A DNA stretch of 64,000 nucleotides. Origin: Bog-473 sp963745665. Its GTDB lineage: Bacteria; Actinomycetota; Acidimicrobiia; Acidimicrobiales; RAAP-2. The notes beneath the pieces are model-generated. The model searched no databases. It had not been told where the DNA came from and saw only the letters and a list, made by a program, of their open reading frames with translations. The translations under genes and the position numbers were made by a program. The first letter of the stretch is position 1. Every line of letters starts with the position of its first letter. Where the stretch lies: NCBI GenBank assembly GCA_963745665.1, contig CAVUYE010000002.1, forward strand, positions 496,001-560,000, read 5' to 3'. Positions 28,577 through 38,698 of the stretch are shown one piece after another.

Positions 28577-29940
28577 CCCGCAACGAGATGCGGATGGCCG
28601 ACGCCGCCGCGCTGGCCACCGTGTCGCACGAGACGCTGGTGGTGCGCGCCGGCACGGCGGTCGCGCACGCCGCGCTGCGGCTGCTCGGGGGCGCCTACGG
28701 CCGGCGCGTCGTCGTGGTGGCGGGCAAGGGCAGCAACGGGGCCGACGGCCGGGTCGCCGCATCCTTTCTGGCGCAGCGGGGAGCCCGGGTGCGTGTGCTC
28801 GAGGCGGCCGACGTGGTGGGTGCTGAGGCGCTGCCGCCGTGTGACCTCGTCATCGACGGCGCCTACGGGACCGGGTTCCGGGGCTCGTACGACGCCCCGC
28901 GGGTCCCTTCCGGTGCGCAGGTGCTGGCGATCGACATCCCCTCGGGCGTCGACGCCGACAGCGGAGCTGCGCCGGGCGAGGCCGTGCAGGCCGACCGGAC
29001 GGTGACGTTCGCCGCGCTGAAGCCGGGGCTCTTGCAGGGTCGCGGAGCGGAGTGCAGCGGCGTCGTCGAGTTGGCCGACATCGGCGTCGGGTTCGCGACG
29101 CCGCAGGCGATGGTGGTGGAGGACGCCGACGTTGCGCTCGTGCCACGCCGGCCGCGTCAGGTCAACAAGTGGACGACAGCGGTGGGCGTGGCGGCCGGCT
29201 CGCCGGGCGTGGAGGGTGCGGCCATTCTCTGCACGCGGGGTGCCATGGCCGCCGGCGCCGGCATGATCCGGCTCGGCTCGCCGGGGGACCCGACGGCGCC
29301 CTGGCCCACCGAGGCCGTGCGCATGCACCTGCCGGGCGAGGGCTGGGCCGGCGCGTTCCTGGACGCGACGGCCAAGTGCAAGGCGGTGGTAGTTGGACCA
29401 GGGCTCGGGACCGGCGAGGAGCGGGCCGAGGAGATCAGGGCCGTCATCGCGGCCGTGCCCGTCCCGCTCGTGATCGACGCCGACGCGCTGCGCGCCCTGG
29501 GCGGCACGGCTGCGGCGCGGGTGCTCATCGAGAAACGGAGCGCGCCGAGCATCCTGACACCGCACGACGGCGAGTACGCCCGCATCAACGGCGCTGCGCC
29601 AGGGGAGGACCGCTTGGCCGCGGCGCGGGAGCTGGCCCGGGCCACCGGGGCCGTCGTGCTGTTGAAGGGGTCGCTGACCGCGGTCGCCTCTCCGGATGGC
29701 GATGTCCTACTGGCGGACGCCGGCGGGCCGGCGCTCGCCACCGCCGGGACGGGCGACGTGCTCTCCGGCATCATCGGTGCCTTCTGCGCCCGTGGCCTGC
29801 CGGCGCTGGAAGCAGCGGCGGTGGCCGCTCACGTGCACGGGCGCGCCGCGTCGCTCGGGCCGTCGCAGGGCCTGGTGGCGGGCGACCTGCCGGATCTGGT
29901 GGCGGTGTTCCTGTCGGAACTGGCCGATGACGGTGCGTGA
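28561..29940 (+). CDS. nnr: Bifunctional NAD(P)H-hydrate epimerase / dehydratase
   Basis: Repairs hydrated NAD(P)H. GTG 28561 (VRAVLTRNEMRMADAAA), 459 residues. Residues ~1-195 are the YjeF_N epimerase (AGKGSNGADGRVAA; DIPSGVDADSG). Residues ~200-459 are the ADP-dependent dehydratase (ILTPHDGEYARI, then GTGDVLSGIIGAF). Sits between acpS and alr, the normal actinobacterial location. Confidence 0.95.
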   Translation: MRAVLTRNEMRMADAAALATVSHETLVVRAGTAVAHAALRLLGGAYGRRVVVVAGKGSNGADGRVAASFLAQRGARVRVLEAADVVGAEALPPCDLVIDGAYGTGFRGSYDAPRVPSGAQVLAIDIPSGVDADSGAAPGEAVQADRTVTFAALKPGLLQGRGAECSGVVELADIGVGFATPQAMVVEDADVALVPRRPRQVNKWTTAVGVAAGSPGVEGAAILCTRGAMAAGAGMIRLGSPGDPTAPWPTEAVRMHLPGEGWAGAFLDATAKCKAVVVGPGLGTGEERAEEIRAVIAAVPVPLVIDADALRALGGTAAARVLIEKRSAPSILTPHDGEYARINGAAPGEDRLAAARELARATGAVVLLKGSLTAVASPDGDVLLADAGGPALATAGTGDVLSGIIGAFCARGLPALEAAAVAAHVHGRAASLGPSQGLVAGDLPDLVAVFLSELADDGA

Positions 29941-29992
29941 CGGCGCGCCGGTGCGGCTGGTGGTCGCGGACCAGGCGGGAGAGGACGCAGCG

Positions 29993-31175
29993 GTGACCAT
30001 GGCCCAGGGGCGCTCGCGCCCGGCCTGGGCCGAGATCGACCTGGCCGCCGTGGCCCACAACGCATCGGTGCTGGCCCGACTGGCGGCACCGGCCGAGCTC
30101 TGCGCGGTGGTCAAGGCCCACGGCTACGGCCACGGGGGGCCGGCGGTGGCCCGGGCCGCGCTGGCCGGCGGCGCCCGGCGGCTCGCCGTGGCGCTGGTCG
30201 ACGAGGGCGTCGAACTGCGGGAGCACGGGGTGACGGCGCCGGTGCTCCTCCTGAGCGAGTGCGACCCCGCCGCGGCGGCGACCGCCCTGTCCTACGGGCT
30301 CACGCCGACGCTCTACACCCCCGACGGGATCGCCGCCTTCGGCGCGGCCGCGGCGGCGGCCGGCCGGCCGGTCGCCGTGCACGTCAAGGTCGACACCGGC
30401 ATGCACCGCGTCGGCGCGGCGCCCGAGGACCTGCACGCCATCGCGACGGCCGTGGTGGACGAGCCGCTGCTGCAGCTCGAGGGGATCTGGACCCACCTGC
30501 CCGTGGCCGACGGCGAAGCCGCGGACCACGCCTACACGGAGGGCCAGCTCGACCTCTTCGACCGCCTGGTGGCCGAGCTGGCCGCGGCCGGGATCGCCGC
30601 GCCGTCGCTGCACGCCGCCAACACGGCGGCCGCCATCACCTTTCCCGCGCGCCGCCACGACATCGTGCGCTGCGGCCTCGGCCTCTACGGCTACCTGCCC
30701 GCCCGTCCCGTCCAGGACGCCTTCGACGCGCAGGCGGGCGGCGAGCAGCTGCGCCCGGCCATGGCGCTCAAGGCGCGCGTGGTGGCGGTGCGCACACTCG
30801 AGGCGGGGGAGCGCCCTTCCTACGGCCGCCGGCGCCCGCTCCCCGTGCGGTCGCTCGTGGCCACCGTCCCGATCGGCTATGCCGACGGCGTGCCGCCGCG
30901 CCCTCTTCGACGGCGGCTACGAGGTGCTCATCGGTGGCGTGCGCCGCCCCTTGGCTGGCGCGGTGACGATGGACCAGATCGTGGTCGACTGCGGCGACGA
31001 CGCCTCGGTGCGCCCGGGCGACGAGGTCGTGCTGCTCGGACGGCAGGGGGACGAGGTCATCACGGCCGACGACTGGGCCGCCCTGCTGGGGACGATCAGC
31101 TACGAGGTGGTGTGCGGCGTGGGGCCGCGCATGCCGCGCATCGTGGTCAACCGTCCCGACGTGCCCGGTGCCTGA
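29993..31175 (+). CDS. alr: Alanine racemase (one +1 shift)
   Basis: PLP enzyme making D-alanine for peptidoglycan. Start taken at GTG 29993 (VTMAQGRSRPAWAEIDL), with GGAGAGGA upstream; ATG 29927, overlapping nnr, is the longer alternative. The PLP lysine lies in VVKAHGYGHGG. After IGYADGVP an extra C at about 30893-30897 throws the frame; the next frame continues RALFDGGYEVLIGG, then AVTMDQIVVDCG, to 31175. Corrected length is 393 residues, typical. Uncorrected, the C-terminal beta-domain with its catalytic residues would be lost from an enzyme that is normally essential. Confidence 0.9.
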
Positions 31176-31746
31176 CGCCGGCGTCGACGCGCTCGAACGG
31201 CTGGCGGTCACCGCCTCCACGTGCACCCTCTGCCCCTTGGCCAAAGGCCGCACCCAAGTGGTGTTCGGGGTCGGCTCCGCCACGGCCGACCTGCTTTTCG
31301 TGGGCGAAGGCCCGGGCCGCGAGGAGGACCTGGCCGGTGAGCCCTTCGTCGGCCGCTCGGGCAAGCTGCTCGACCGCCTCATGTGGGAGGAGGTCGGCTT
31401 GACCCGGGCCGAGTGCTACATCGCCAACGTCGTCAAGTGCCGGCCCCCCCAGAACCGCGACCCGGCGCCGAAGGAGATAGAGGCCTGCCGGCCGTATCTC
31501 GCCGAGCAGATCGAGCTCATCGATCCCCGCGTCGTCGTCACGCTCGGGAACTTCGCCACCAAGCTCCTGCTCGAGACGACCAGGGGCATCCGGGAATTGC
31601 GCGGGCAGGTCTTCGAGCGGGGGCGGGCCAGCCTCGTTCCGACCTACCACCCGGCCTACGTGCTGCGGGCGGGCGGTGAGGCCATGGCCGAGATGCGGGC
31701 CGATTTCGTCCGGGCCAAGCGCCTGATGGCGGCGGGCGCTCCGTGA
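31168..31746 (+). CDS. Uracil-DNA glycosylase, type 4 (Fe-S)
   Basis: Excises uracil from DNA. 192 residues. Family-4 marks: a CxxC in STCTLCPL and two more Cys (VVKCRPPQNRD and IEACRPYL) as 4Fe-4S ligands, motif FVGEGPGREEDLAGEPFVGR, and the HPAYVL motif near the C-terminus. GTG start overlaps the corrected alr end by eight bases; the stop overlaps the tsaE start by four. Insertion of a DNA-repair gene between alr and tsaE is unusual for this cluster. Confidence 0.92.
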   Translation: MPDAGVDALERLAVTASTCTLCPLAKGRTQVVFGVGSATADLLFVGEGPGREEDLAGEPFVGRSGKLLDRLMWEEVGLTRAECYIANVVKCRPPQNRDPAPKEIEACRPYLAEQIELIDPRVVVTLGNFATKLLLETTRGIRELRGQVFERGRASLVPTYHPAYVLRAGGEAMAEMRADFVRAKRLMAAGAP

Positions 31747-32261
31747 GCTGGCCGGTCGAGTGGACGAGCGAGTCACCCGAGGTGACCCGCGCCCTGGCGG
31801 GGCGCCTGGCGACGTTCTGCCTCCCCGGCGACGTCGTCCTGCTCATCGGGGACCTCGGCGCCGGCAAGACGGTCTTCGCTCAGGGCTTCGCCGCCGCCCT
31901 GGGGGTGCCGGGCCCGGTGACCAGCCCGACCTTCGCGCTGGTGCGCCACTACCGCTGCGGTGAGCGCAGCCCGGTCACGGCCCTCATCCACGCCGACGTG
32001 TACCGGACCGGCTCGCTGCACGAGGTGGCCGACCTGGCCCTGGCCGAGCTGGTCGAGGAGGACGCGGTGGCCCTCGTCGAGTGGGGCGAACTGGCGGCGC
32101 CGGCCCTGGGCGACAGCGCGCTCGAGGTCACCCTTGTCGTCCCCGATCCCGTGGGTGCGCCGGAGCGGCGCCTGCTCACCGTCGTCGGCCGAGGCCGATG
32201 GGCCGACCGGTCGGATGCGATGGCGACGTTGTCGGCGCCTGCAGCGGGGCGGACGGCGTGA
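31743..32261 (+). CDS. tsaE: tRNA t6A threonylcarbamoyltransferase ATPase subunit
   Basis: ATPase of the TsaBDE complex that forms t6A37 in tRNA. 172 residues, Walker A GDLGAGKT (about residues 37-44), VTSPTFALV and the HADVYR motif with DLALAELVEEDAVALVEWGE. GTG start overlaps the UDG stop, and the stop overlaps tsaB (GTGA). Confidence 0.95.
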   Translation: MSWPVEWTSESPEVTRALAGRLATFCLPGDVVLLIGDLGAGKTVFAQGFAAALGVPGPVTSPTFALVRHYRCGERSPVTALIHADVYRTGSLHEVADLALAELVEEDAVALVEWGELAAPALGDSALEVTLVVPDPVGAPERRLLTVVGRGRWADRSDAMATLSAPAAGRTA

Positions 32262-32992
32262 GCGGGACCGTCGGCGGCGCCATGGTGGCGATCGAGACGG
32301 CCACCGAGACGGTCGGGGTGGCCGTCTGCACAGAAGCAGGTGTGCAGGCCGAGCTGACGCTGACCGGTCGCCGGCGCCACGTCGAGACGCTCACGCCCGC
32401 GTTGGAGCACCTGCTGGCCCAGCTCGATCTGGTCCCGGGTGACCTCGGCGTCGTGGCGGTCGACATCGGACCCGGGCTCTTCACCGGCCTCCGAGTGGGA
32501 GTGGCAGCGGCCAAGGGTCTGGCCCAGTCGCTCGGCATCGGGGTCCTCGGTGCGACCAGCCTGGACATCCTCACCTCGGGTGCCGCCGCGGCCGGCCTGC
32601 GCGGCCTGGTCCTCGCCTGTGTCGACGCCCGGCGCGGCGAGGTGTTCGCCGCCGTGCACGATGTCGGCCCGGCCGGGGCGGTCGCCGCGCAGCGTCTGGG
32701 GGTCGGCCTCTTCACGCCCGCGGACCTGGCAACGGCGTTGGGCGAGCTCGCCGGCACGCCCGTCCACGCCGTGGGCGACGGGGCGCTCCGCTACGCCGAC
32801 GTGCTCGGGGCCGTCCCCGGGGTCGACCCCAGGTCGCCGGGCCTGGCCTTCCCGCCCCCCGCCGCGCTGATCGACATCGCCCGGGCCCGCCTGGATTCGG
32901 GCGAACCGCCAGTTCAGGCCGCAGCGGTCGTTCCTCTTTATATGCGTGAGGCGGACGCGACGAGCAACTTCGCCCGCGCCGTGCGGGCCTGA
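32258..32992 (+). CDS. tsaB: tRNA t6A threonylcarbamoyltransferase subunit TsaB
   Basis: ASKHA-fold partner of TsaD. GTG 32258 overlapping the tsaE stop; 244 residues. N-terminal phosphate-1-like strand AIETATETVGVAV, central GPGLFTGLRVGVAAAKGLA. TsaD, its catalytic partner, is not in the window, although it normally follows rimI in this gene cluster. Confidence 0.93.
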   Translation: MSGTVGGAMVAIETATETVGVAVCTEAGVQAELTLTGRRRHVETLTPALEHLLAQLDLVPGDLGVVAVDIGPGLFTGLRVGVAAAKGLAQSLGIGVLGATSLDILTSGAAAAGLRGLVLACVDARRGEVFAAVHDVGPAGAVAAQRLGVGLFTPADLATALGELAGTPVHAVGDGALRYADVLGAVPGVDPRSPGLAFPPPAALIDIARARLDSGEPPVQAAAVVPLYMREADATSNFARAVRA

Positions 32993-33005
32993 GGACGGTG
33001 GCGAC

Positions 33006-33527
33006 GTGACGCTGCGCATCGAGAAGCTCAAGCGGAGGGACCTCCGCCACGTGCTCCGCATCGAGGCCAAGGTCTTCCCCGAGCCGTGGTCGGTCGCCGT
33101 GTTCAACTCCGAGCTGGCGCTGCGCAAGGGCCGCCTCTACCGCGCCGCCTGGGACGGCGACGAGATGGCCGGCTACATCGGCTTCATGATGGTCGACGAC
33201 GAGGCGCACATGACCACCCTCGCGACGTCCCCCGCCTTCCAGCGCGCGGGCGTGGCGACCACCATGATCGTCGACGGCATCCGTACCTTGTGCGCCGGGG
33301 GGATCAAGCACATGTCGCTCGAGGTGGCAGCCAACAACGAGCCGGCGCAGGCGCTCTACCGGCGCTTCGGGTTCGCGCCGGTCGCCGTGCGCAAGAACTA
33401 CTACCCGGTGACCGGGCAGGACGCGCTCGTCATGTGGGTCTACGACATCGATTCCGAGGAGTACGCCGTGCGCCTCGAGGAGCTGGCGGCGACGGGCCAG
33501 CGGGTCGAACACGGTCGCCCCCATTAG
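33006..33527 (+). CDS. rimI: [Ribosomal protein S18]-alanine N-acetyltransferase-like GNAT
   Basis: GNAT-fold acetyltransferase. GTG 33006 gives 173 residues (VTLRIEKLKRRDLRHVLRIE); the upstream in-frame ATG 32946 lies inside tsaB. The acetyl-CoA loop is SPAFQRAGVATTMI, followed by SLEVAANNEPAQALYRRFGF, the typical RimI stretch. The product has a 20-residue C-terminal tail. Function assigned from family and context beside tsaB. Confidence 0.88.
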   Translation: MTLRIEKLKRRDLRHVLRIEAKVFPEPWSVAVFNSELALRKGRLYRAAWDGDEMAGYIGFMMVDDEAHMTTLATSPAFQRAGVATTMIVDGIRTLCAGGIKHMSLEVAANNEPAQALYRRFGFAPVAVRKNYYPVTGQDALVMWVYDIDSEEYAVRLEELAATGQRVEHGRPH

Positions 33528-33628
33528 GCCGTTCGGGCGCGTCAGGCGCCTCTCACCCGCCCCTAGGGTGGGCCAGCACAGCACGGGCGGTCCCGCCCGC
33601 CGTCGGACACCACGAGAGGAGCCCTGCC

Positions 33629-34610
33629 ATGGCCATCGAAACGATCGCGCTCGGAACCCAGGGCCTCACGGTGTCCCGCCAGGGGCTCGGCTGCATGGGG
33701 ATGTCCGACTTCTACGGGCCGACCGACGACGCCGAGTCCATCGCGACCATCCACCGGGCGCTCGAGCTCGGAGTCAGATTCTTCGACACGTCGGACATGT
33801 ACGGGCCCTACACGAACGAGGTCCTCGTCGGGAAGGCGCTGGGCGGGCAGCGCGGCGAAGCGGTCATCGCCACGAAGTTCGGCATCGTGCGCGACCCCGA
33901 CAACCCGACGCGGCGCGCCGTCAACGGGCGGCCCGAGTACGTGCGCCAGTCCTGCGAATCCTCCCTGCAGCGGCTCGGCGTCGACCACATCGACCTCTAC
34001 TACCAGCACCGGGTGGACCCCGACACCCCGATTGAGGAAACGGTCGGGGCCATGGGGGAGCTCGTGACGCAGGGCAAGGTGCGCTACCTCGGGCTCTCCG
34101 AGGCCGCGCCGGCCACCATCCGCCGGGCCCATGCCGTGCATCCGATCTCGGCCCTGCAGACCGAGTACTCGGTGTGGTCGCGCGACCCCGAGGAGGAGAT
34201 CCTGCCCACGCTGCGCGCGCTCGGCATCGGGTTCGTCCCCTACAGCCCGCTCGGCCGCGGCTTCCTCACCGGCGCGCTGCGTTCGCTCGACGACCTGGAC
34301 GAGAGCGACTTCCGCCGCTATCAGCCCCGCTTCCAGGGCGACAACCTGGCCGACAACGTGGCCATCGTGGAGGTCGTCGACCAGCTCGCCGCGGCCAAGG
34401 GATGCACGCCCGGGCAGATCGCGCTGGCCTTCGTCCACGCCGCGGGGCGCGATGTGGCGCCGATCCCGGGCACCAAGCGCCGCACCCTACCTGGAAGAGA
34501 ACGTGGCCGCGCTGGGCGTCGAGCTGACCGGGGAAGACCTCGGCGTCCTCGACACCGTCGCCCCCGCCAAAGGCGATCGCTACGCCGACATGTCCCCCGT
34601 CAACCGGTAG
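33629..34610 (+). CDS. Aldo/keto reductase (one +1 shift)
   Basis: NADPH-dependent carbonyl reductase fold. ATG 33629 with AGAGGAG upstream. Catalytic tetrad visible: Asp and Tyr in FFDTSDMYGPYT, Lys in VIATKFG, His in DLYYQHRVDP. At 34485-34487 a CCC run (CGCACCCTACCTG) has one C too many; the next frame supplies the C-terminus YLEENVAALGVELTGEDLG and stops at 34610. Corrected length is 326 residues, normal for the AKR12/13-like group. Substrate unknown. It is the first gene of the block between rimI and groES. Confidence 0.88.
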
Positions 34611-34616
34611 GCGACG

Positions 34617-35672
34617 TCAGGAGCCGAGTATGCGCCGGGCCCGCCCGAGCGCGCGCCGCGGCGTGGCCTGCGTGCCGGCGACGCGCCACCAGGCCCGCTC
34701 CAGCGACGACCCCAGCGTGGGGTGGCGCGGCTTGCGGCAGACGTAGGCCAGCAGGTAGCAGTTCTCGATGTCGTCGAAGACGCCGCGCTTGGTGGCCAGC
34801 TCGGTCGGATCGAAGACGCCCCGGGCGACGGAGTCGCCGCCGTAGTTGATCCCCATGGCCCGTTCGATGACGAACCCGTTGCCGCGCAGCATGGCGGCCA
34901 TTTCCGCGTGCCGGTACTCGTACTTGTGGTCGGGGTCGATGAAAGCGTCTTGCTGCAGCCGGGTCAGCTTGGCGTTCGGCGTGTCGAGGGCCAGGACACC
35001 GCCCGGCCTGAGCACGCGGCGCGCCTCGGCCAGGACCAGTTCGGCCTCGCTGCGCGTGATGTGCTCGATGCTCTCCCCGCTGTAGACCATGTCGAACGAC
35101 GCCGACGGGTAGCTGCTGAGGTCGGTCATGGAGTGGTAGCGGTAGGCGACCCGGCCGCCGGGGACGTCGACCGTCGTCTGTGTCTGGCCGTCCTGGTACA
35201 GCTCGTGGCGGTCCTCGCTCGGCAGATCGACGATGACGATCTCCTGGAAGGCGTAGGGATAGCCCATCAGGACGAGCGCGCCGTAGGGGACGCCGAGCGC
35301 CACGCCGCCGATGTCGAGGATGCGCCTCGCCCGCGGCAGACTGCGGATGAAGATCCCGCGCCCGTAGTGCAGCGATGGGCCGAACTCGGTCATGGGCTGG
35401 GCGTGGCTCCACTCCGCCGAGTGGATCAGCCACTCCATCAGCTGGCGCGGCGTCTTCGTGCCCTGCTCGAGCTCGGCCACGAAGGGATCGTCCGGGGCTG
35501 GGTCACGGCCGAAGAGGAGGTGGAACAGCCCCCGGTGGAGCTCGGGGGCCGGGAGGTCCTCGATGAGCCCCGAGTCCGGGACCGTGACCGTGGGAGCCGC
35601 GTGCCCCCGCGACCAGCGCAGACGGCCGGACCTGGACTCGGCCTGCATGCCGCCGACTGTACCCGGCCCCAT
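34617..35672 (-). CDS. SAM-dependent methyltransferase
   Basis: 351 residues from ATG 35672, six bases after the glycosyltransferase stop; ATG 35648 would give 343. The N-terminal ~110 residues contain LHRGLFHLLFGRDPAPDDPF, then a Rossmann-type methyltransferase domain with motif I RILDIGGVALG, an acidic loop VDLPSEDR, a DMVYSGESIEHI motif and VLRPGGVLALDTPN. It converges on the aldo/keto reductase. It is co-transcribed with a glycosyltransferase, so a sugar or glycolipid substrate is plausible but unproven. Confidence 0.78.
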   Translation of the reverse strand: MGPGTVGGMQAESRSGRLRWSRGHAAPTVTVPDSGLIEDLPAPELHRGLFHLLFGRDPAPDDPFVAELEQGTKTPRQLMEWLIHSAEWSHAQPMTEFGPSLHYGRGIFIRSLPRARRILDIGGVALGVPYGALVLMGYPYAFQEIVIVDLPSEDRHELYQDGQTQTTVDVPGGRVAYRYHSMTDLSSYPSASFDMVYSGESIEHITRSEAELVLAEARRVLRPGGVLALDTPNAKLTRLQQDAFIDPDHKYEYRHAEMAAMLRGNGFVIERAMGINYGGDSVARGVFDPTELATKRGVFDDIENCYLLAYVCRKPRHPTLGSSLERAWWRVAGTQATPRRALGRARRILGS

Positions 35673-35677
35673 GAGCG

Positions 35678-37017
35678 TCAGACGTTCTCGGTGGGCCGGC
35701 GCACCGCGTCGTTGGCCGCGCACTGCTCGTACAACACGCTGGTGATGATGCCGAGCGGATCGGTGGCAGCGATCTCGGCCTGGAGCGCCTGCGCCCGTTG
35801 CCGGTACGAGCCCCGCTGCAGCACGCGCCGGACAGCCCGCGCCACCATGGCCGGTGAGGGCCGTCCCGTGTGCAGGTTGACGCCCGCGCCCGACCACTGC
35901 ACGCGGGCCGCCACCTCGGGTTTGTCCTCGCTGTCGCCGGCGACCACGAGGGGGACGCCGTGGGCGAGCGCCTGTTGCACGCCGCCGTAGCCCCCGTTGG
36001 TCACCATGACGTCGACATGGGGGAGGAGGAGATCGTGCGGTACGAAGCGCTCCAGCCGGACATTGGCTGGCAGCTCCCGCCGCAGGGGCGAGGGGTCCGG
36101 CCCTCCGGTCGTCGCCACGACCAGGACGTCGTCGTCGGCCAGGGCCCGGGTCGTCACGAGCAGGAGCCGGCCGAGGTCCGCGTTGTCGAGCGTGCCCTGG
36201 GTGACGTGGACCACCGGTCGGCCACGTCCGAGCTCGTCCCACCAGGGCGGTTGTTCGAAGGAGCGTGCCGGTGGGACGAGGATCGGTCCGACGAAGCGCA
36301 CCGAGGGGGCGAGGTCCGAGCGCGGGTATTCGAAGCCCGCCACCGTTGCCTGCAAGAAGGCGTCGACCACCTTGGGCTGGATGTCGACGAAGTAGCCGGG
36401 AAATCCGTCGGGCGCGCCGGCCTCGGCCAGCCGACGCCGGGCGAAGCGCTGAATGTCGGCCAGCGCGAAGTGCTCGGTGCGCCCAGTTCATCACCGCGTT
36501 GCGCAGCGCGGCGCAACGGATCGGTCCCGGGCTGGAACGCCACCCCGAACGGCGCCGTGTCCCGGCTGTTCGACGCGTACGGCATGACGCCGATACACAC
36601 CAGCGCCGGCCGCGCCGGGCGCGGCCCCAGTGCCAGGGGAACGGCGCCGAGGAACATGGTGTCGACCACGATGCAGTCGGCCGCGAAGTCCTGCAAGATT
36701 CCACGCAGGTCGCGGCTCTGGCCCGGGACGGGACCGATGAAGATCCGGCGCAGGTCGTCCTTCACCCCCCGGACGCCGCGCTTGGAGGACGACTCGCGCT
36801 CGGGGTTGGCCACCATCAGGTCATGCGCGTCGTCCTCGGCCGCAAAGGGCACGAAGCGCGCGCCCGTTGCCTGAATCGTCTGGCGGTAGTGCTCCGTGGT
36901 GAAGAACACGACCTCGTGTCCGTCGCCGACGAGGCGGCCGGCCAGCGCGACCAAGGGCGCCGTGTGCCCCTGGGCCGGCGTTGTACACAGGACGAAGCGC
37001 CGCCGCTCGGGCGTCAT
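35678..37017 (-). CDS. MGT/UGT-type glycosyltransferase (two +1 shifts)
   Basis: GT-B fold transferase of the macrolide-glycosyltransferase type. ATG 37017 overlaps the alpha-glucosidase stop (ATGA). N-terminal AQGHTAPLVALAGRLVGDGH binds acceptor; the C-terminal part has VTQGTLDNADLGRL, FVPHDLLLPHVDVMVTNGGY and GVPLVVAGDSEDK, the nucleotide-sugar region. Two extra bases (about 36505-36509 and 36475-36478) separate three frames: PGTDPLRR / LRNAVMNWA / EHFALADIQRFARRR. Corrected length is 445 residues, typical. Two shifts within 30 bases are notable; a true pseudogene remains possible for this non-essential gene. Confidence 0.78.
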
Positions 37018-38619
37018 GGCGTCACGACGGCGCCCCCCCAGGGCGGGAGCGTCAAGGTCCCGTCGGCGCGGGAGCCCTCCAGGCTGTGCTCGGTGCTCAC
37101 CGTCACCGTCCCGGCCACTTCGCCGTAGGACACCGTCTCGCTCGACATGTTGAGCAACACGGTGACGTCGCCGCGGGCATAGACCCACGTGTCCTCGGGG
37201 GAGGGGAGCGAACGGTACGAGCCGACGGCGAGGTCCTCGCTGGCCCCCCGGGCCGCGATGGCGCGGCGGCACAGCTCGAGGGCCGAGTCGGGGTCGCCCT
37301 CCTGGTCGGCCACGTTGCACAGCGCCGGGTCGGTCATGGGCAGCCACGGACGTACGCCGGCGGAGGTGAAGCCGCCGCCCGGTTCGCGCGTTCCACGGCA
37401 TCGGCGTGCGCTCGGCGTCGCGTCCCTTGTAGTACGGCCAGAAGCGGACACCGACGGCGTCGAGGACGTCCTCGCGCTGCAGGGTCCCGTCGACGAGCCC
37501 GATCTCGTCGCCCTGGTAGAGGAAGGGCGTGCCGCGCAGGGTGAGCAGGAGCAGCAGTGCCAGCTTGACCTTGGCCACGTCGCCGGACGCCCAGCGGGTG
37601 GCCAGCCGCGAGACGTCGTGGTTGGACCCCGTCCAGATGGGCCAGGCGCCCTCGGGCAGCAGTGCTTCGGTCTCCTCCACCACGGCACGGAGCGCGTCCG
37701 CCTCGAAGGGCGCGTTGATGAACACGAAGTTGAAGCCGCCGTGCAGCTCGTCGTGCCCGTCGCCGTAGAAGTCCATAAGGACGGGCAGCTGCTCCACGTT
37801 GGTCTCGCCGATGAGGAGCCGGGCCGGCTCGTAGCCGTCCGCAATGGTGCGCCAGCGCTTCAGGATGTCGTGGGCCTCGGGGCGGTCGGTGTTGTAGACG
37901 GCGCGCTGGCCCATGAACTGCTGGTCGAGCGGGTCGTCCTCGGTGGCCGGCGGGTTGTCGCGCAGCCCCTTGTCCTTGATCATCATGTTGCAGACGTCGA
38001 TGCGGAACCCCGCTACGCCCCGGTCCCACCAGAAGCGCACGATGTCGTCGAACTCGCGCCGCACCTGTTCGTCCCACCAGTTCAGGTCCGGCTGCTGGGC
38101 CTCGAAGTTGTGCAGGTAGTACTGGCCGCTGGCCTCGTCGAACTCCCAGGCGGGGCCCCCGAAGATGCTGCCCCAGTTGTTCGGCAACGTGCCGTCCGCC
38201 TTGGAGCCGGCCCAGACGTAGTAGTCGCGGTGCGCCGACCCCCGCCCGCTCAGCGAGTCGACGAACCACGCGTGCTGGTCGCTGGTGTGGTTGGGCACCA
38301 GGTCCATGAGGATACGGATGCCACGCGTACCCGCCTCGCGCACCAGGGTGTCGAGGTCGTCGAGGTTCCCGAAGGAGGGGTCGATGTCGCGGTAGTCCGA
38401 CACGTCGTAGCCCCAGTCGCGGTTGGGCGAGCACGTGACCGGGGACAACCACACGCCGGTGATGCCGAGGCGCGCCAGGTGGTCGAGCTTCGACACGATG
38501 CCCGGCAGGTCGCCCACGCCGTCCCCGTCGCTGTCGGCGTAGGAGCGGGGGTAGATCTGGTAGAAGACGCCCCCGTGCCACCAGCGGTCGGGGTCACTCT
38601 TGGGGTTGGCTGCGGCCAT
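37014..38619 (-). CDS. GH13 alpha-glucosidase (one +1 shift)
   Basis: Alpha-amylase-family hydrolase of the oligo-1,6-/alpha-glucosidase type, probably cytoplasmic (no signal peptide). ATG 38619 with GGAGG upstream. (beta/alpha)8 barrel motifs: DLVPNHTSDQHAWF, nucleophile Asp in GFRIDVCNM, acid Glu in LIGETNVEQL, and the third Asp in TGSNHDVSRL. After ERTPMPWNA an extra base at about 37385-37389 shifts the frame; the next frame gives EPGGGFTSAGVRPWLPM and the C-terminal beta domain ending at 37014. Corrected length is 534 residues. Confidence 0.88.
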
Positions 38620-38698
38620 GGGGCGTCCTCCGGCTCGTGGCGGTCGCCCGGGAGCGTACCGACACGCGCCGGGGCCACGCCGACGGCGCCGGCCGTCG

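Noticed and set aside
36154..38619. A fused glucosidase-glycosyltransferase frame of 821 codons on the minus strand
   Set aside because: The join is the result of the shift inside the glucosidase; in the correct frame it stops at 37014 and overlaps the next start.
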